Part shown: one piece after another, positions 34,579 to 43,154 of the stretch
How the letters are laid out: each line of letters opens with the position of its first letter
Numbering within the stretch: position 1 is the first letter of the stretch
Source: an uncultured Pseudomonadota bacterium
GTDB lineage: Bacteria > Pseudomonadota > Gammaproteobacteria > Steroidobacterales > Steroidobacteraceae
NCBI GenBank assembly: GCA_903884105.1
Contig: CAISDJ010000088.1
Span: 41,277-105,276, forward strand
Direction of reading: 5' to 3'
DNA: 64,000 bases
The notes under the pieces: generated by a model
Database searches by the model: none
The model's input: the letters and a program-made list of their open reading frames with translations, nothing else
What the model was told of the DNA's origin: nothing
Translations under genes and position numbers: made by a program

Positions 34579-36128
34579 CAGAAGCGCGGCAGGTCCGGAT
34601 GCGGAATCTGTCCCTGATGGACATGGAGCTTGCCGTACTCGGCGCAACGCGCCAGCGTCGGGATGGCCTTGCCCGGATTCAGGAGCCCTGTCTCGTCGAA
34701 GGCGCTCTTCACGGCAAAGAAGGCGTTGCGTTCCGCAGTCGAGAACTGCACGCACATCGAGTTGATCTTCTCGACGCCGACACCGTGTTCACCCGTGATC
34801 GTGCCGCCGAGCTTGACGCAGAGCTCGAGGATCTCTGCACCGAACTCGTTGGCGCGATCCATTTCCCCGGGTGCGTTGGCATCGAACAGGATCAAGGGGT
34901 GCAAGTTGCCATCGCCGGCATGGAAGACATTCATGCACCTGAGCCCGAACCGCGTTTCCATGTCGCCGATCGCGCGCAGCATGCGGCCCAGTGTCTTGCG
35001 CGGGATCGTGCCGTCCATGCAGTAGTAGTCAGGCGATATGCGGCCGGCGGCCGGGAAGGCATTCTTGCGGCCGGACCAAAAGCGCAACCGCTCCGCTTCC
35101 GATTGCGAGACTTTGATCGTAGTGGCGCCGCTCGCCCGGAGCACGCGTTCGATATCCGCTATCTCGGCGGCAACTTCGGCCGGTGTACCGTCCGATTCCG
35201 CGAGCAGGATGGCCTCTGCGGTGAGGTCGTAGCCCGCTTTCACGAACGGTTCCACCGCGACCGTCGCCTTGCGGTCCATCATTTCGAGGCCTGCCGGAAT
35301 GATGCCCGCCGCAATGATGGCGGCGACGGCATCGCCCGCCTTGCCGGTGTCGTCGAACGAGGCCATGACGACCTGTGCGAGTTCGGGTTTCGGAACGAGC
35401 TTCAGTGTGGCTTCGGTTACGACTACGAGCAGGCCTTCGGAACCGATCGTGACGGCGAGCAGGTCGAGGCCCGGCGAATCCAGCGCACCACCCCCGAGTT
35501 CGAGCAGTTCGCCCATGATCGTGAAGCCGCGAATCCCGAGGACGTTGTGCACGGTGAGCCCGTACTTGAGGCAGTGCACGCCACCCGAGTTCTCCGCGAC
35601 ATTGCCACCGATGCTGCAGGCGATCTGCGATGAAGGATCGGGGGCATAGTACAAACCGAAGGGCGCAGCGGCTTCAGACACGGCCAGATTGCGGACGCCC
35701 GGCTGGACTCGCGCCGTACAGGCCTCGGGGTCGATCTTGAGGATGCCGTTCAGGCGCGCGAGGGAAAGGACGACCCCTGACGCGTGCGGCATGGCGCCGC
35801 CCGACAGGCCTGTACCTGCGCCGCGCGCGACGACAGGAACATCAAGCGCATGGCAGGTGGTCAAGACAGCGCGGACCTGCTCCTCTGTACGGGGCAGTAC
35901 AACCAGCATGGGCAGTTGGGTGTGCGACGACAAGCCATCGCATTCGTAGGGGCGACGCTCCTCCTCGCGCTCGAGAATGCAGTCCGCAGGGAGAACCGCC
36001 TGCAAAGCGCAAATGAGGGTTTGCCGATGATCCAGCGTCGCTGGCTGCGTCAGGTCGCTCCAGCGTGTGCCCGGGTTGGCCTCGAAGCGCAGCGAGTCGG
36101 CGGTGGGTTTGCGGGGAGCGTCTTGCAT
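34578..36128 (-). CDS. glcD: Glycolate oxidase FAD-linked subunit GlcD
   Basis: 516 residues from ATG 36128 (MQDAPRKPTADSLRF); an open frame further upstream lacks family similarity. FAD-binding block: LPMLVVLPRTEEQVRAVL, VVARGAGTGLSGGAMPHASG, ACSIGGNVAENSGGVHCLKY. C-terminal part: RCMNVFHAGDGNLHPLILFD and TGEHGVGVEKI. It oxidises glycolate to glyoxylate on the inner membrane; D-lactate as a substrate is possible in this family, but glcB and glcG alongside favour glycolate. No glcC regulator or glycolate permease is in the window, so how the cluster is controlled is unclear. Confidence 0.94.
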   Translation of the reverse strand: MQDAPRKPTADSLRFEANPGTRWSDLTQPATLDHRQTLICALQAVLPADCILEREEERRPYECDGLSSHTQLPMLVVLPRTEEQVRAVLTTCHALDVPVVARGAGTGLSGGAMPHASGVVLSLARLNGILKIDPEACTARVQPGVRNLAVSEAAAPFGLYYAPDPSSQIACSIGGNVAENSGGVHCLKYGLTVHNVLGIRGFTIMGELLELGGGALDSPGLDLLAVTIGSEGLLVVVTEATLKLVPKPELAQVVMASFDDTGKAGDAVAAIIAAGIIPAGLEMMDRKATVAVEPFVKAGYDLTAEAILLAESDGTPAEVAAEIADIERVLRASGATTIKVSQSEAERLRFWSGRKNAFPAAGRISPDYYCMDGTIPRKTLGRMLRAIGDMETRFGLRCMNVFHAGDGNLHPLILFDANAPGEMDRANEFGAEILELCVKLGGTITGEHGVGVEKINSMCVQFSTAERNAFFAVKSAFDETGLLNPGKAIPTLARCAEYGKLHVHQGQIPHPDLPRF

Positions 36129-36374
36129 GGCGTTCGGGGCGATGGAAAACCTGAAGTGCCACGCGTGGCAAAAAAGTGAAGTGCCCAGGGGCTCCAACGT
36201 TCAGTGAAATTGTAGCAGCGAACCCGGGACAGCGAGGGGCTTCGATCCGGGCTTGATGAGTCCCGGCGCAGGAGCTCGCGCTGTCAACACCCTGCCGGAT
36301 GCGACTGCGCAGGCGCCTCTCGTGATCGAAAGAAAATCGAACCAGCCGGGCCGCGCGACGCTGCCCGGCTCGTG

Positions 36375-37283
36375 TCAGAACGGGGCAGAGAGGGGTCGTT
36401 GCCGCAGGATCTCAGCGACCAGATCGCGAAAGGCGGTGACCTTGGGAGGCGTATTTTTCCGGCTGGCTTGTACGACATAAACGGTGCTGGTCTGGCCCTT
36501 CCATCGCGGCAGTACCCGTACCAGGGTTCCAGCCGTCACTTCGGGGTCGGCAATGAAGGAGGGCAGGGTGCCGATGCCACCGCCTGCCTTCAATGCTTCA
36601 CGGATGAACGACATGTCGTCGCCGACGATGCGCCGACGAGCGTCGCCGAGGATTTTGGACAGCTGGGTTCCAAGCAGCGCTTGCTGGCCGCCGCGATATG
36701 CGACCCATTCGTGCAGGCTCAGATCTTTTGCCGCGCGAGGCGTCCCCTTGCGGAGCAGGTATGACGGCGCGGCATACAGCTGGATACGCAATTGCCCGAC
36801 CTTCTGTGCCACGAGCGAGGAGTCGCGAAGGGGGAGCGCCGACACCCGCAGCGCAAGGTCGATGCCGTCGCGAACCATGTCCACGACCTCGTTGCCCAGA
36901 TGGACGTCGATCTGGGTGCCGGGATACCGGGCGGTGTAACGGGAGGCGGCTTCTGCCAGCACGGCGCCCCCTAAGTCCACTGTGGAAGTGACGCGAAGGG
37001 TTCCGGAGGGCAGTTCCTCTCGTTCGGGCAAGTCGGCCAGTGAGTCTTCGAGGGCGAGCAGCGACGGCGCAACCCTGTCGTACAAGGCGGCGCCCGCCGT
37101 GCTGGTCGACACCTTGCGGGTGGTCCGGTGGAAGAGTCGGGCACCGACGGTGCCTTCCAGTGTGGCAATGGCCCGGCTGACCGTTGAGCGAGGGACGCCG
37201 AGGCGCGCAGCTGCCGCCGAGAAATTACCCGTATCGCGGACCGCGACGAAGGCCCGGATCAGGTTCAGGTCGATTGTTGCCAT
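36375..37283 (-). CDS. LysR family transcriptional regulator
   Basis: 302 residues from ATG 37283 (MATIDLNLIRAFVAVRDTGN). The N-terminal winged helix reads FSAAAARLGVPRSTVSRAIA then GARLFHRTTRKV, and the C-terminal effector domain GTLRVTSTVDLGGAVL onwards has DGIDLALRVSALPLRDSSLV, like the CrgA/AaeR-type subgroup. It is divergent from the NmrA/QOR-type reductase at 37367, with 83 bases between, the classical arrangement for a LysR protein and its target. Confidence 0.91.
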   Translation of the reverse strand: MATIDLNLIRAFVAVRDTGNFSAAAARLGVPRSTVSRAIATLEGTVGARLFHRTTRKVSTSTAGAALYDRVAPSLLALEDSLADLPEREELPSGTLRVTSTVDLGGAVLAEAASRYTARYPGTQIDVHLGNEVVDMVRDGIDLALRVSALPLRDSSLVAQKVGQLRIQLYAAPSYLLRKGTPRAAKDLSLHEWVAYRGGQQALLGTQLSKILGDARRRIVGDDMSFIREALKAGGGIGTLPSFIADPEVTAGTLVRVLPRWKGQTSTVYVVQASRKNTPPKVTAFRDLVAEILRQRPLSAPF

Positions 37284-37366
37284 TACGCACCACAGAAAAT
37301 CAGATCGGCATATTGTTTCACCAGTGGGACGGATGCAAGCTGCGCCCCTCACTCAAGGAGATTCGC
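37284..37366. promoter_or_regulatory. Divergent LysR/NmrA promoter region
   Basis: An 83-base gap containing an AT-rich core (about 37294-37322, including CATATTGTTTCA) in otherwise GC-rich sequence, and the AAGGAG ribosome site of the reductase at 37355-37360. LysR binding and both promoters must be here. No precise operator could be assigned. Confidence 0.45.
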
Positions 37367-38254
37367 ATGGCATCTGCTCCCCTGCTTGTTACCGGCGCCG
37401 CCGGCCAGATCGGCCGTCGCGTCCTGGATTTACTGCTTGCCGCCAAGGCGGGCCCGATTATCGCGACGACCCGCAAGCCTGAAGCGCTGGCCGACTACGC
37501 TGCCCGGGGCGTTGACGTGCGCAAGGCCGATTTCGACGATGAAGCGGGGCTGGTCGCCGCGTTCAAGGGAGCGGGGCGCGCTCTGCTGATCAGTACGGAT
37601 GCCCTCGATCGCCCGGGCCGACGCATTGCCCAGCATCTCGCTGCGCTGCGTGCCTTCGAGAAGGCGGGCGTCAAACATGTGGTCTATACCTCGTTCGTGA
37701 ATCCGCACCCCGCTACGAAAGTCCTTATTTCGGGTGATCATCGCGACACGGAAGCGGCGCTTGCGAAGTCGTCCTTCGATTTCACCATCCTGCGCAACAA
37801 CGTCTATACGGACATGATGCTGATGTCGCTCCCGAATGCGGTGGCATCCGGCCAGCTGTTCGATGCCCGCGGCAATGGTGCCGCAGGGTTCGTCACGCGT
37901 GACGACTGTGCCCGAGTGGCAGCGGCTGCGCTGGCACAGGACACCGGTGGCCGTCGCACGCTGGACGTGACGGGTCCGGCAGTCCTGACCAGTGATCAGG
38001 TCGCTGCCATCGCGGCGAACGTCACCGGGCGGCCGGTTGCGCACATCTCCATTCCGCCGGAGGCGCTGCAGGAGGGCATGGTGAAGCATGGCCAGCCTGC
38101 GCCGGTCGCGGACCTGCTCGTGAGCTTCGACCTGGCCAACCAGGCCGGCGACTTCGCCGTCACCACCGACACGGTGCTGAAGCTGACGGGCAAGGCTCCG
38201 CAATCGGTCGAGGCATTCCTCACCGCAAACCGCGCTGCGCTGTTGCCAAAATAG
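37367..38254 (+). CDS. NmrA/QOR2-like NAD(P)-dependent reductase
   Basis: 295 residues from ATG 37367 with AAGGAG six bases upstream. The Rossmann motif VTGAAGQIGRRVLDLLL is at the N-terminus (about 8-24), followed by KHVVYTSFVNPHP and FTILRNNVYTDMML, typical of the atypical SDR NmrA/QOR2 group, which includes NADPH-quinone reductases and redox sensors. The last segments (FDLANQAGDFAVTTDTVLKL and LTGKAPQSVEAFL) match QOR2. Probably controlled by the divergent LysR protein, perhaps in response to quinones or electrophiles. Confidence 0.85.
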   Translation: MASAPLLVTGAAGQIGRRVLDLLLAAKAGPIIATTRKPEALADYAARGVDVRKADFDDEAGLVAAFKGAGRALLISTDALDRPGRRIAQHLAALRAFEKAGVKHVVYTSFVNPHPATKVLISGDHRDTEAALAKSSFDFTILRNNVYTDMMLMSLPNAVASGQLFDARGNGAAGFVTRDDCARVAAAALAQDTGGRRTLDVTGPAVLTSDQVAAIAANVTGRPVAHISIPPEALQEGMVKHGQPAPVADLLVSFDLANQAGDFAVTTDTVLKLTGKAPQSVEAFLTANRAALLPK

Positions 38255-38403
38255 CCTCCGGAACGCTTGCAAGCCGGGCCGGTTGCCGCACTGCAATCGA
38301 CTCTTTTTTCGGCGCACCCCTTTGGATGCGTTGCGACCGGGGCGGCACGTCTCTACCATGCAGCGTCTGCAAAGCCATCCGGAAAGTTCAGGGGGACAAA
38401 TTG

Positions 38404-40146
38404 ATGAGGAACGGTAGCAAGCTTCTGGCACTCTCCATGTTGGGTCTGTTGTACGGCGCGAGTGCGCTTGCCGCCGAACAGCCCAAGGCATTCGTGCCTG
38501 TCACCGATGCCATGATCGAGAATCCGGATCCAGCCGACTGGCTGATGTGGCGCCGGACGCAGAGCACGTGGGGCTACAGCCCCCTGAAGCAGATCAACAA
38601 AGGCAATGTCGGCAAGCTGCAGCTGGCATGGACCCGCGGCATCGGTCCGGGCGTTCAGGAAGGCACGCCACTCGTCTACAACGGCACGCTCTACTTTCCC
38701 CATCCTTCCGACCTCGTCCAGGCCGTGGATGCGAAGACGGGCGCATTGAAGTGGCAGTACCGCCGCCCGTTGCCGGATGACCTTGGCAAGTACTTCCCGA
38801 CGCCGACCACGAGCCGTAACCTCGCGATCTACGGCAAGTTAATCATCGACACGAGTTCGGACGACTTTGCCTACGCGATCGATGCCGAGACCGGCAAGCT
38901 CGCATGGGAAACTCGGATCCTCGAGTACCAAAAGGGCGCGCAGCAGACGTCGGGCCCGCTCATCGTCAAGGGCATGGCCATCTCCGGACGAGGTTGCGAG
39001 CCTGAGGGCGGGCCGGACGCCTGCGTCATCGTTGCGCACGATGCGAAGACCGGCAAGGAGCTGTGGCGCACGCGCACGATCCCGCGTCCGGGCGAGCCCG
39101 GCAGTGAAACGTGGGCGGACCTGCCTGACGAAGCCCGCTGGCACGTCGGTGCGTGGATGGTTCCGAGCTACGACCCCGAGTTCAACCTGATCTACATCGG
39201 CACGTCCGTTACTTCGCCGGCGCCGAAGTTCGCGCTCGGTGGCAACGACAAGGAATACCTGTACCACAACTCGACGCTGGCGCTGAATCCGGATACCGGC
39301 AAGATCGTCTGGCACTACCAGCACGTCGTCGATCACTGGGATCTCGACCATCCGTTCGAGCGCATGCTGCTCGATACCGTCGTGGCGCCGGACAAGTCCG
39401 AGGTCACGTGGATGAACCCGAAGATCAAACCGGGCGAGAAGCGCAAGGTAATCACGGGCATCCCGGGCAAGACCGGCATCATCTACACGCTGGACCGCCA
39501 GACCGGCGAATTTCTGTGGGCACGCCCCACCGTGTACCAGAATGTTGTCAGCAACATCGATGGTGCCACCGGCAAGGTCACCGTCAATCCTGCGACGCTG
39601 ATGACGAGCACTGCTTCCACGGTGCTTGCATGTCCCTCATCGGCCGGCGGCAGGAACTGGCCGTCAGGAGCCTACAGCCCCGACAGCGGCATGATGTACT
39701 TCCCGATGCGCAACACCTGCTCGATGGTCACGCCGATCTCGAACAAGCCGACGCTCGATTCGCTGTACGCGATCGCGCGGAAGGACGCGCCTGTGCCGGG
39801 CTATACCGGCCAGCTGGGCGTGTTGCAGGCGTTCTCGGTTGCAACGGGCAAGACGACCTGGCGAGTCGAGTTGCCGAATGCGCCGCTGTCGCTGATGACG
39901 ACGGGCGGTGGCCTGCTGTTCGGCGGTGACCTCGATGGCAATTTCCGCGCGTACGACGACAAGACCGGCAAGGTCCTGTGGGAAGTGCAGCTGAACTCAC
40001 CGGTAAGCGGCTTCCCGGTGACCTACTCGGTCGATGGCAAGCAGTACGTCGCGGTAAGCACGGGCAACATCCTTGCAGGAGCGCGGGGTGCCAATGGCAG
40101 CGTGCCGCCAGTCAGTGCGCTGTACGTGTTTGCATTGCCGAAGTGA
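38404..40146 (+). CDS. PQQ-dependent dehydrogenase, exported, haem-free
   Basis: 580 residues from ATG 38404 (a TTG at 38401 is adjacent). Signal peptide about 1-24 (YGASALAA). Beta-propeller Trp-docking repeats are frequent (DAKTGALKWQYRRP, DAETGKLAWETR, DAKTGKELWRTRTI, DKTGKVLWEVQL). PQQ-enzyme landmarks include WLMWRRTQSTWGYSPLKQIN, IPRPGEPGSETWADLP and VDHWDLDHPFE. No CxxCH haem motif is present, so an external cytochrome must accept electrons. No pqq biosynthesis gene is in the window. Substrate is likely an alcohol or sugar; the sequence cannot say which. Confidence 0.88.
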   Translation: MRNGSKLLALSMLGLLYGASALAAEQPKAFVPVTDAMIENPDPADWLMWRRTQSTWGYSPLKQINKGNVGKLQLAWTRGIGPGVQEGTPLVYNGTLYFPHPSDLVQAVDAKTGALKWQYRRPLPDDLGKYFPTPTTSRNLAIYGKLIIDTSSDDFAYAIDAETGKLAWETRILEYQKGAQQTSGPLIVKGMAISGRGCEPEGGPDACVIVAHDAKTGKELWRTRTIPRPGEPGSETWADLPDEARWHVGAWMVPSYDPEFNLIYIGTSVTSPAPKFALGGNDKEYLYHNSTLALNPDTGKIVWHYQHVVDHWDLDHPFERMLLDTVVAPDKSEVTWMNPKIKPGEKRKVITGIPGKTGIIYTLDRQTGEFLWARPTVYQNVVSNIDGATGKVTVNPATLMTSTASTVLACPSSAGGRNWPSGAYSPDSGMMYFPMRNTCSMVTPISNKPTLDSLYAIARKDAPVPGYTGQLGVLQAFSVATGKTTWRVELPNAPLSLMTTGGGLLFGGDLDGNFRAYDDKTGKVLWEVQLNSPVSGFPVTYSVDGKQYVAVSTGNILAGARGANGSVPPVSALYVFALPK

Positions 40147-40234
40147 TCCTTCGCGTGGCAGGAAGCAGCGCCGGCCGGGCGTTGCTTCCTGACCGCTTGG
40201 GACGGGCTCTCCTCGACTGGCGGGCATTCCTTTC

Positions 40235-41194
40235 ATGACATCGTTGTCGATTGCAGATGTCCTTGCGGCCGCGACTCGCATCCGGCCTTTCATTCACCGT
40301 ACCCCGGTCATGACGTCGGAGCAGCTGGATGCGCGATTGGGTGCCCACGTCTTCTTCAAGTGTGAAAACCTGCAGAAGACAGGGTCCTTCAAGGCCCGTG
40401 GCGCGCACAACGCAGTGTATTCCCTCACCGATGCCGAAGCCGCGACGGGCGTAGTCACGCATTCATCCGGTAACCATGCGGGCGCGTTGGCCCGCGCGGC
40501 GCAACGCCGCGGCATTCCCTGTGCCGTCATCATGCCCGCCAACGCTTCTGCGGTGAAAAAGGCGGCCGTCGCTTCTTACGGCGCGACGATCATTGAATGC
40601 GAGCCAACGCTGTCTGCACGTGAAGCGGCGGCAGCGAAAGTGCTGGCGGCGACTCACGGGACCCTCGTGCATCCTTACGATGACTGCAGGGTCGTGGCTG
40701 GACAGGGTACCGCTGCGCTCGAGTTGCTTGAGGGCTATCCGGATCTCGACCTGTTGCTGACACCGGTGGGTGGCGGCGGGTTGCTGGCTGGTTCGGCGTT
40801 GACGGCAAAATCAATGAACAGGAAGGTGCGCGTGATCGGCGTTGAGCCCGCGCTGGCCGACGACACGTTCCGCTCCTACCACGGGACCACGCGCGTGGTC
40901 ATCAACTCGTCCGCCACCATTGCCGACGGCCTGCGCGGCTCGATCGGCGAGCGCAATCTCGAACTCCTCAGGAAACACGTCGACGACGTCGTCACGGTGA
41001 GTGAAGCGGAGATCATTGACGCCACCCGCTTCCTGTGGGAACGGATGAAGATCGTCGTGGAGCCGTCGAGCGCCGTACCGCTCGCGGCGCTGCTCAATGG
41101 CAAGGTCCCCGTCGCAGGACTCAAGGTGGGGATCATCCTGTCTGGCGGCAACGTGGACCTCGATGCGTTGCCCTGGGTGCACGCGCCCCGCTAG
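40235..41194 (+). CDS. PLP-dependent serine/threonine dehydratase (IlvA/serine racemase-like)
   Basis: 319 residues, ATG 40235. Fold type II PLP enzyme: PLP lysine in TGSFKARGAHNAVYSL (about 52), SSGNHAGALARAAQRRGIPC, and the phosphate-binding TPVGGGGLLAG. No C-terminal ACT domain, so it resembles catabolic dehydratases, serine racemases and hydroxyaspartate ammonia-lyases rather than regulated IlvA. The start is 88 bases after the PQQ dehydrogenase. The stop overlaps the convergent membrane-protein stop by four bases. Confidence 0.87.
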   Translation: MTSLSIADVLAAATRIRPFIHRTPVMTSEQLDARLGAHVFFKCENLQKTGSFKARGAHNAVYSLTDAEAATGVVTHSSGNHAGALARAAQRRGIPCAVIMPANASAVKKAAVASYGATIIECEPTLSAREAAAAKVLAATHGTLVHPYDDCRVVAGQGTAALELLEGYPDLDLLLTPVGGGGLLAGSALTAKSMNRKVRVIGVEPALADDTFRSYHGTTRVVINSSATIADGLRGSIGERNLELLRKHVDDVVTVSEAEIIDATRFLWERMKIVVEPSSAVPLAALLNGKVPVAGLKVGIILSGGNVDLDALPWVHAPR

Positions 41195-41679
41195 AACGTT
41201 CGCGAGAACTGCGGCAGAACCCGTCCTGTGACGATCACGGCGGTCCAGAGCAGCAGCGAGCCTGCGCACAACAGTTTCGCCGCAGGCGGCAGCACTGCGC
41301 TCACTGGCAAGTGTCGCCATCGCCCGGTCCAGAGTCGTTCAAAGCTCAAGGCGTTGATGCCTGCAAGGGCAATGAGCGCCATCTTTACCATGAAGATCGG
41401 GTTCGTCCCGTAGCGCACCGGGTCCGCCACAAAGAACAGCACGCCGGAAAGCGCCGTGAACGCAAAGCCGGCCAGGGAGAGCAAGACGAACCGGTGCACG
41501 CTGGCGATCGGAAGTCGCGGGGCCACGCCGAGTACTCGCAGGTCAAATGCAGCGATGCCGGCCGAGAGCAGCGCGATGCCGACGAAATGCAGAACTTCCA
41601 TCAACGCAAACAACCAGCGCGACGCGAGCATTGTATGGCCGAGGGCCGTGCCATCAATCGAGCGCATGAGTTCGAGCAT
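41191..41679 (-). CDS. Small polytopic membrane protein (DUF6644-like), third family member
   Basis: 162 residues with about four or five hydrophobic segments. VLHFVGIALLSAGIAAFDLR aligns with ALTLHAFGSAIVAGLMF of the 6838-7323 product, SGVLFFVADPVRYGTNPIF with SGLTLWMSKPPKYVRD, and WTAVIVTGRVLPQF with FVIIMGRLTAYLG. The His near the start and the Gly-Arg near the end are kept. Unlike the 7-9 kb members it stands alone between a dehydratase and a PhzF protein, with no partner or cytochrome beside it. Function unknown. Confidence 0.75.
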   Translation of the reverse strand: MLELMRSIDGTALGHTMLASRWLFALMEVLHFVGIALLSAGIAAFDLRVLGVAPRLPIASVHRFVLLSLAGFAFTALSGVLFFVADPVRYGTNPIFMVKMALIALAGINALSFERLWTGRWRHLPVSAVLPPAAKLLCAGSLLLWTAVIVTGRVLPQFSRTF

Positions 41680-41727
41680 GGAGGACAGGGCTGTGATGTT
41701 ACGACTATGGGCCTGCTTCAGACCGGA

Positions 41728-42651
41728 CTAGAGCAGCAGTTCCGCTTCATAGACGATGACGGCATCGCCCTGGATGCGCACGGACTGCACGACGCGGCCG
41801 GAGCAGGCGACGTCCACGTCGACGACGCCGGGGCGGTTCATGGAGGCACCCTGCCGGCCACGGAAACGCGCAACACCGTCTGTGGCTTGCAATAATCCGT
41901 GGTTGACGAGGTAGGCGCCAAGCATGCCGTGCGCATTGCCGCTCACCGGGTCCTCGGGGATGCCGATGGCCGGGCAGAACATCCTCGATTCAGTGCCGGC
42001 TGCAAAGCCAGGTTCGGGCTGGCCTTCCTTGAGGGCGAAGACGAAGAAGCCCTCGGCACCGACGTGCGGCGTCAGCCTCAGCAGTTCGTCGAAATCAGGC
42101 TTCAGGGACGTCAGCAAATCGGGCGAGTTGAGTCCGATCAGCAGGCGCGTTGTCCGCTTCGCCATGATCTGCAATGGGCAGTCTTCGTGCAGGCTGGGGC
42201 TTGAGATGCCGAGCGCGTTGAGGACTTCCTTGCGATGCTCGTCATTGATCGTGGGTCCAAGCGAAGGCGGGCTTTGCGTGATCGCGACGCGATAGTCGCC
42301 GTCGACTTCGTCCACTTCGATTTCGACGACCCCGATGCGGGTGCGTTGCCGCAGCGTTTTCTTTGGCCGACCCTTCACCTTGGCGCGCACGTATTGCGCA
42401 GCCACGGTGACATGTCCGACGAACGAGACCTCGTGACGGGGCGTAAAGAAACGCACCTCCATGTCATGTTCATCCGCTTCGGCATCGAGCACGAACGCGG
42501 TTTCCGGGACGTTGATTTCGGCTGCGATGGTCTGCATCTCGGCTTCCGTCAGCACGTCGGCATCCAGCACCACGGCGGCCGGATTGCCACCGAAGCGTTG
42601 CCGGGTAAAGGCATCGACATGAAACAGCCGGCAGCGGCGTGACTTGGTCAT
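41728..42651 (-). CDS. PhzF family isomerase
   Basis: 307 residues from ATG 42651. PhzF landmarks: FHVDAFTRQRFGGNPAAVVL at the N-terminus, NVPETAFVLD with the catalytic Glu, RFFTPRHEVSFVGHVTVAA, and the C-terminal half with DPVSGNAHGMLGAYLV. Two similar hotdog-like halves are expected. PhzF converts a diene in phenazine synthesis, but most members lie outside phenazine clusters, as here, and their substrates are unknown. Upstream of its start lie the long palindrome and the thiamine riboswitch. Confidence 0.9.
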   Translation of the reverse strand: MTKSRRCRLFHVDAFTRQRFGGNPAAVVLDADVLTEAEMQTIAAEINVPETAFVLDAEADEHDMEVRFFTPRHEVSFVGHVTVAAQYVRAKVKGRPKKTLRQRTRIGVVEIEVDEVDGDYRVAITQSPPSLGPTINDEHRKEVLNALGISSPSLHEDCPLQIMAKRTTRLLIGLNSPDLLTSLKPDFDELLRLTPHVGAEGFFVFALKEGQPEPGFAAGTESRMFCPAIGIPEDPVSGNAHGMLGAYLVNHGLLQATDGVARFRGRQGASMNRPGVVDVDVACSGRVVQSVRIQGDAVIVYEAELLL

Positions 42652-42775
42652 GAACTCTTGATCTCCCGGGCTCTACTGGGTCTTTAAGACGAGCCCTTGC
42701 GCCCAACTCTAAAGGTGAGTGTGCGTTATCGCCGAACCTGCGCCCGACGTCAATTGACAACACGCACCGGAGCAA

Positions 42776-42929
42776 CCGGCTGACTCCGTCAACAAGGGGG
42801 CCTCCGGCAAGTAGGTGGGGGACACCACAGGCGGGCCTGTCGGCAAGCCAGAGCTGACCTGCTGACGGAGTCAGCCATTTGCCGGTAGGCCATCCTGCCG
42901 GAGGCCTCCTTGTTGACAGAGTCGGCCGG
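42776..42929. repeat. Long imperfect palindrome (about 40-base arms) with a third internal copy
   Basis: The left arm 42776-42815 and the right arm 42891-42929 (reversed) match at nearly all positions: shared blocks include GTCAACAAGG, GGCCTCCGGCA and GACTC. The 75-base spacer carries another inverted copy of CTGACTCCGTCAG (about 42860-42875) followed by GCCGGTAGGC. The whole could fold as a roughly 155-base hairpin. It lies between the divergent PhzF and thiamine-operon starts, so it is not a simple terminator. It could be a MITE/ERIC-like repeat or a structured RNA. Confidence 0.7.
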
Positions 42930-42965
42930 TTTCAATCCAGCCGGGGCCACCCTATACTTCGCGTC

Positions 42966-43076
42966 ACCTTGGGGTGGCCCCGATAAGGGCCTGAGATGCT
43001 GGCTGCGTGCCCGACCGCGCGCTGACCTGCGAACCCGTTGAACCTGATCCGGTTAGTACCGGCGTAGGGAGCAGGT
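42966..43076 (+). promoter_or_regulatory. TPP riboswitch (THI element)
   Basis: All conserved THI-box segments are present in order: GGGGTG (42971-42976), CTGAGAT (42991-42997), AACCTGATCCGGTTAGTACC (43041-43060) and CGTAGGGA (43063-43070). A closing stem can form between ACCT (42966-42969) and AGGT (43073-43076). It lies just upstream of the thiamine-type TonB receptor and its three transport/kinase genes. Control is probably at translation: the GGGAG of the conserved 3' segment itself precedes an in-frame ATG at 43077, and a second start at 43155 has GGAGGA that could pair with TCCT at 43136-43139. Confidence 0.95.
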
Positions 43077-43154
43077 ATGTTCTTGGGCCACAAGCCGCCA
43101 TTTCGTCTTGCCTGTTCCGCGCCGTTGCCGGGTCGTCCTGATGGAGGATCTGCA

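Noticed and set aside
38273..38309. GC-rich partial stem followed by TTTTTT as a terminator after the NmrA gene
   Set aside because: The stem is imperfect with almost no loop, and the T-run is too far away.
41728..42651. PhzF as evidence for phenazine biosynthesis
   Set aside because: No other phz gene is present; most PhzF homologues lie outside phenazine clusters.
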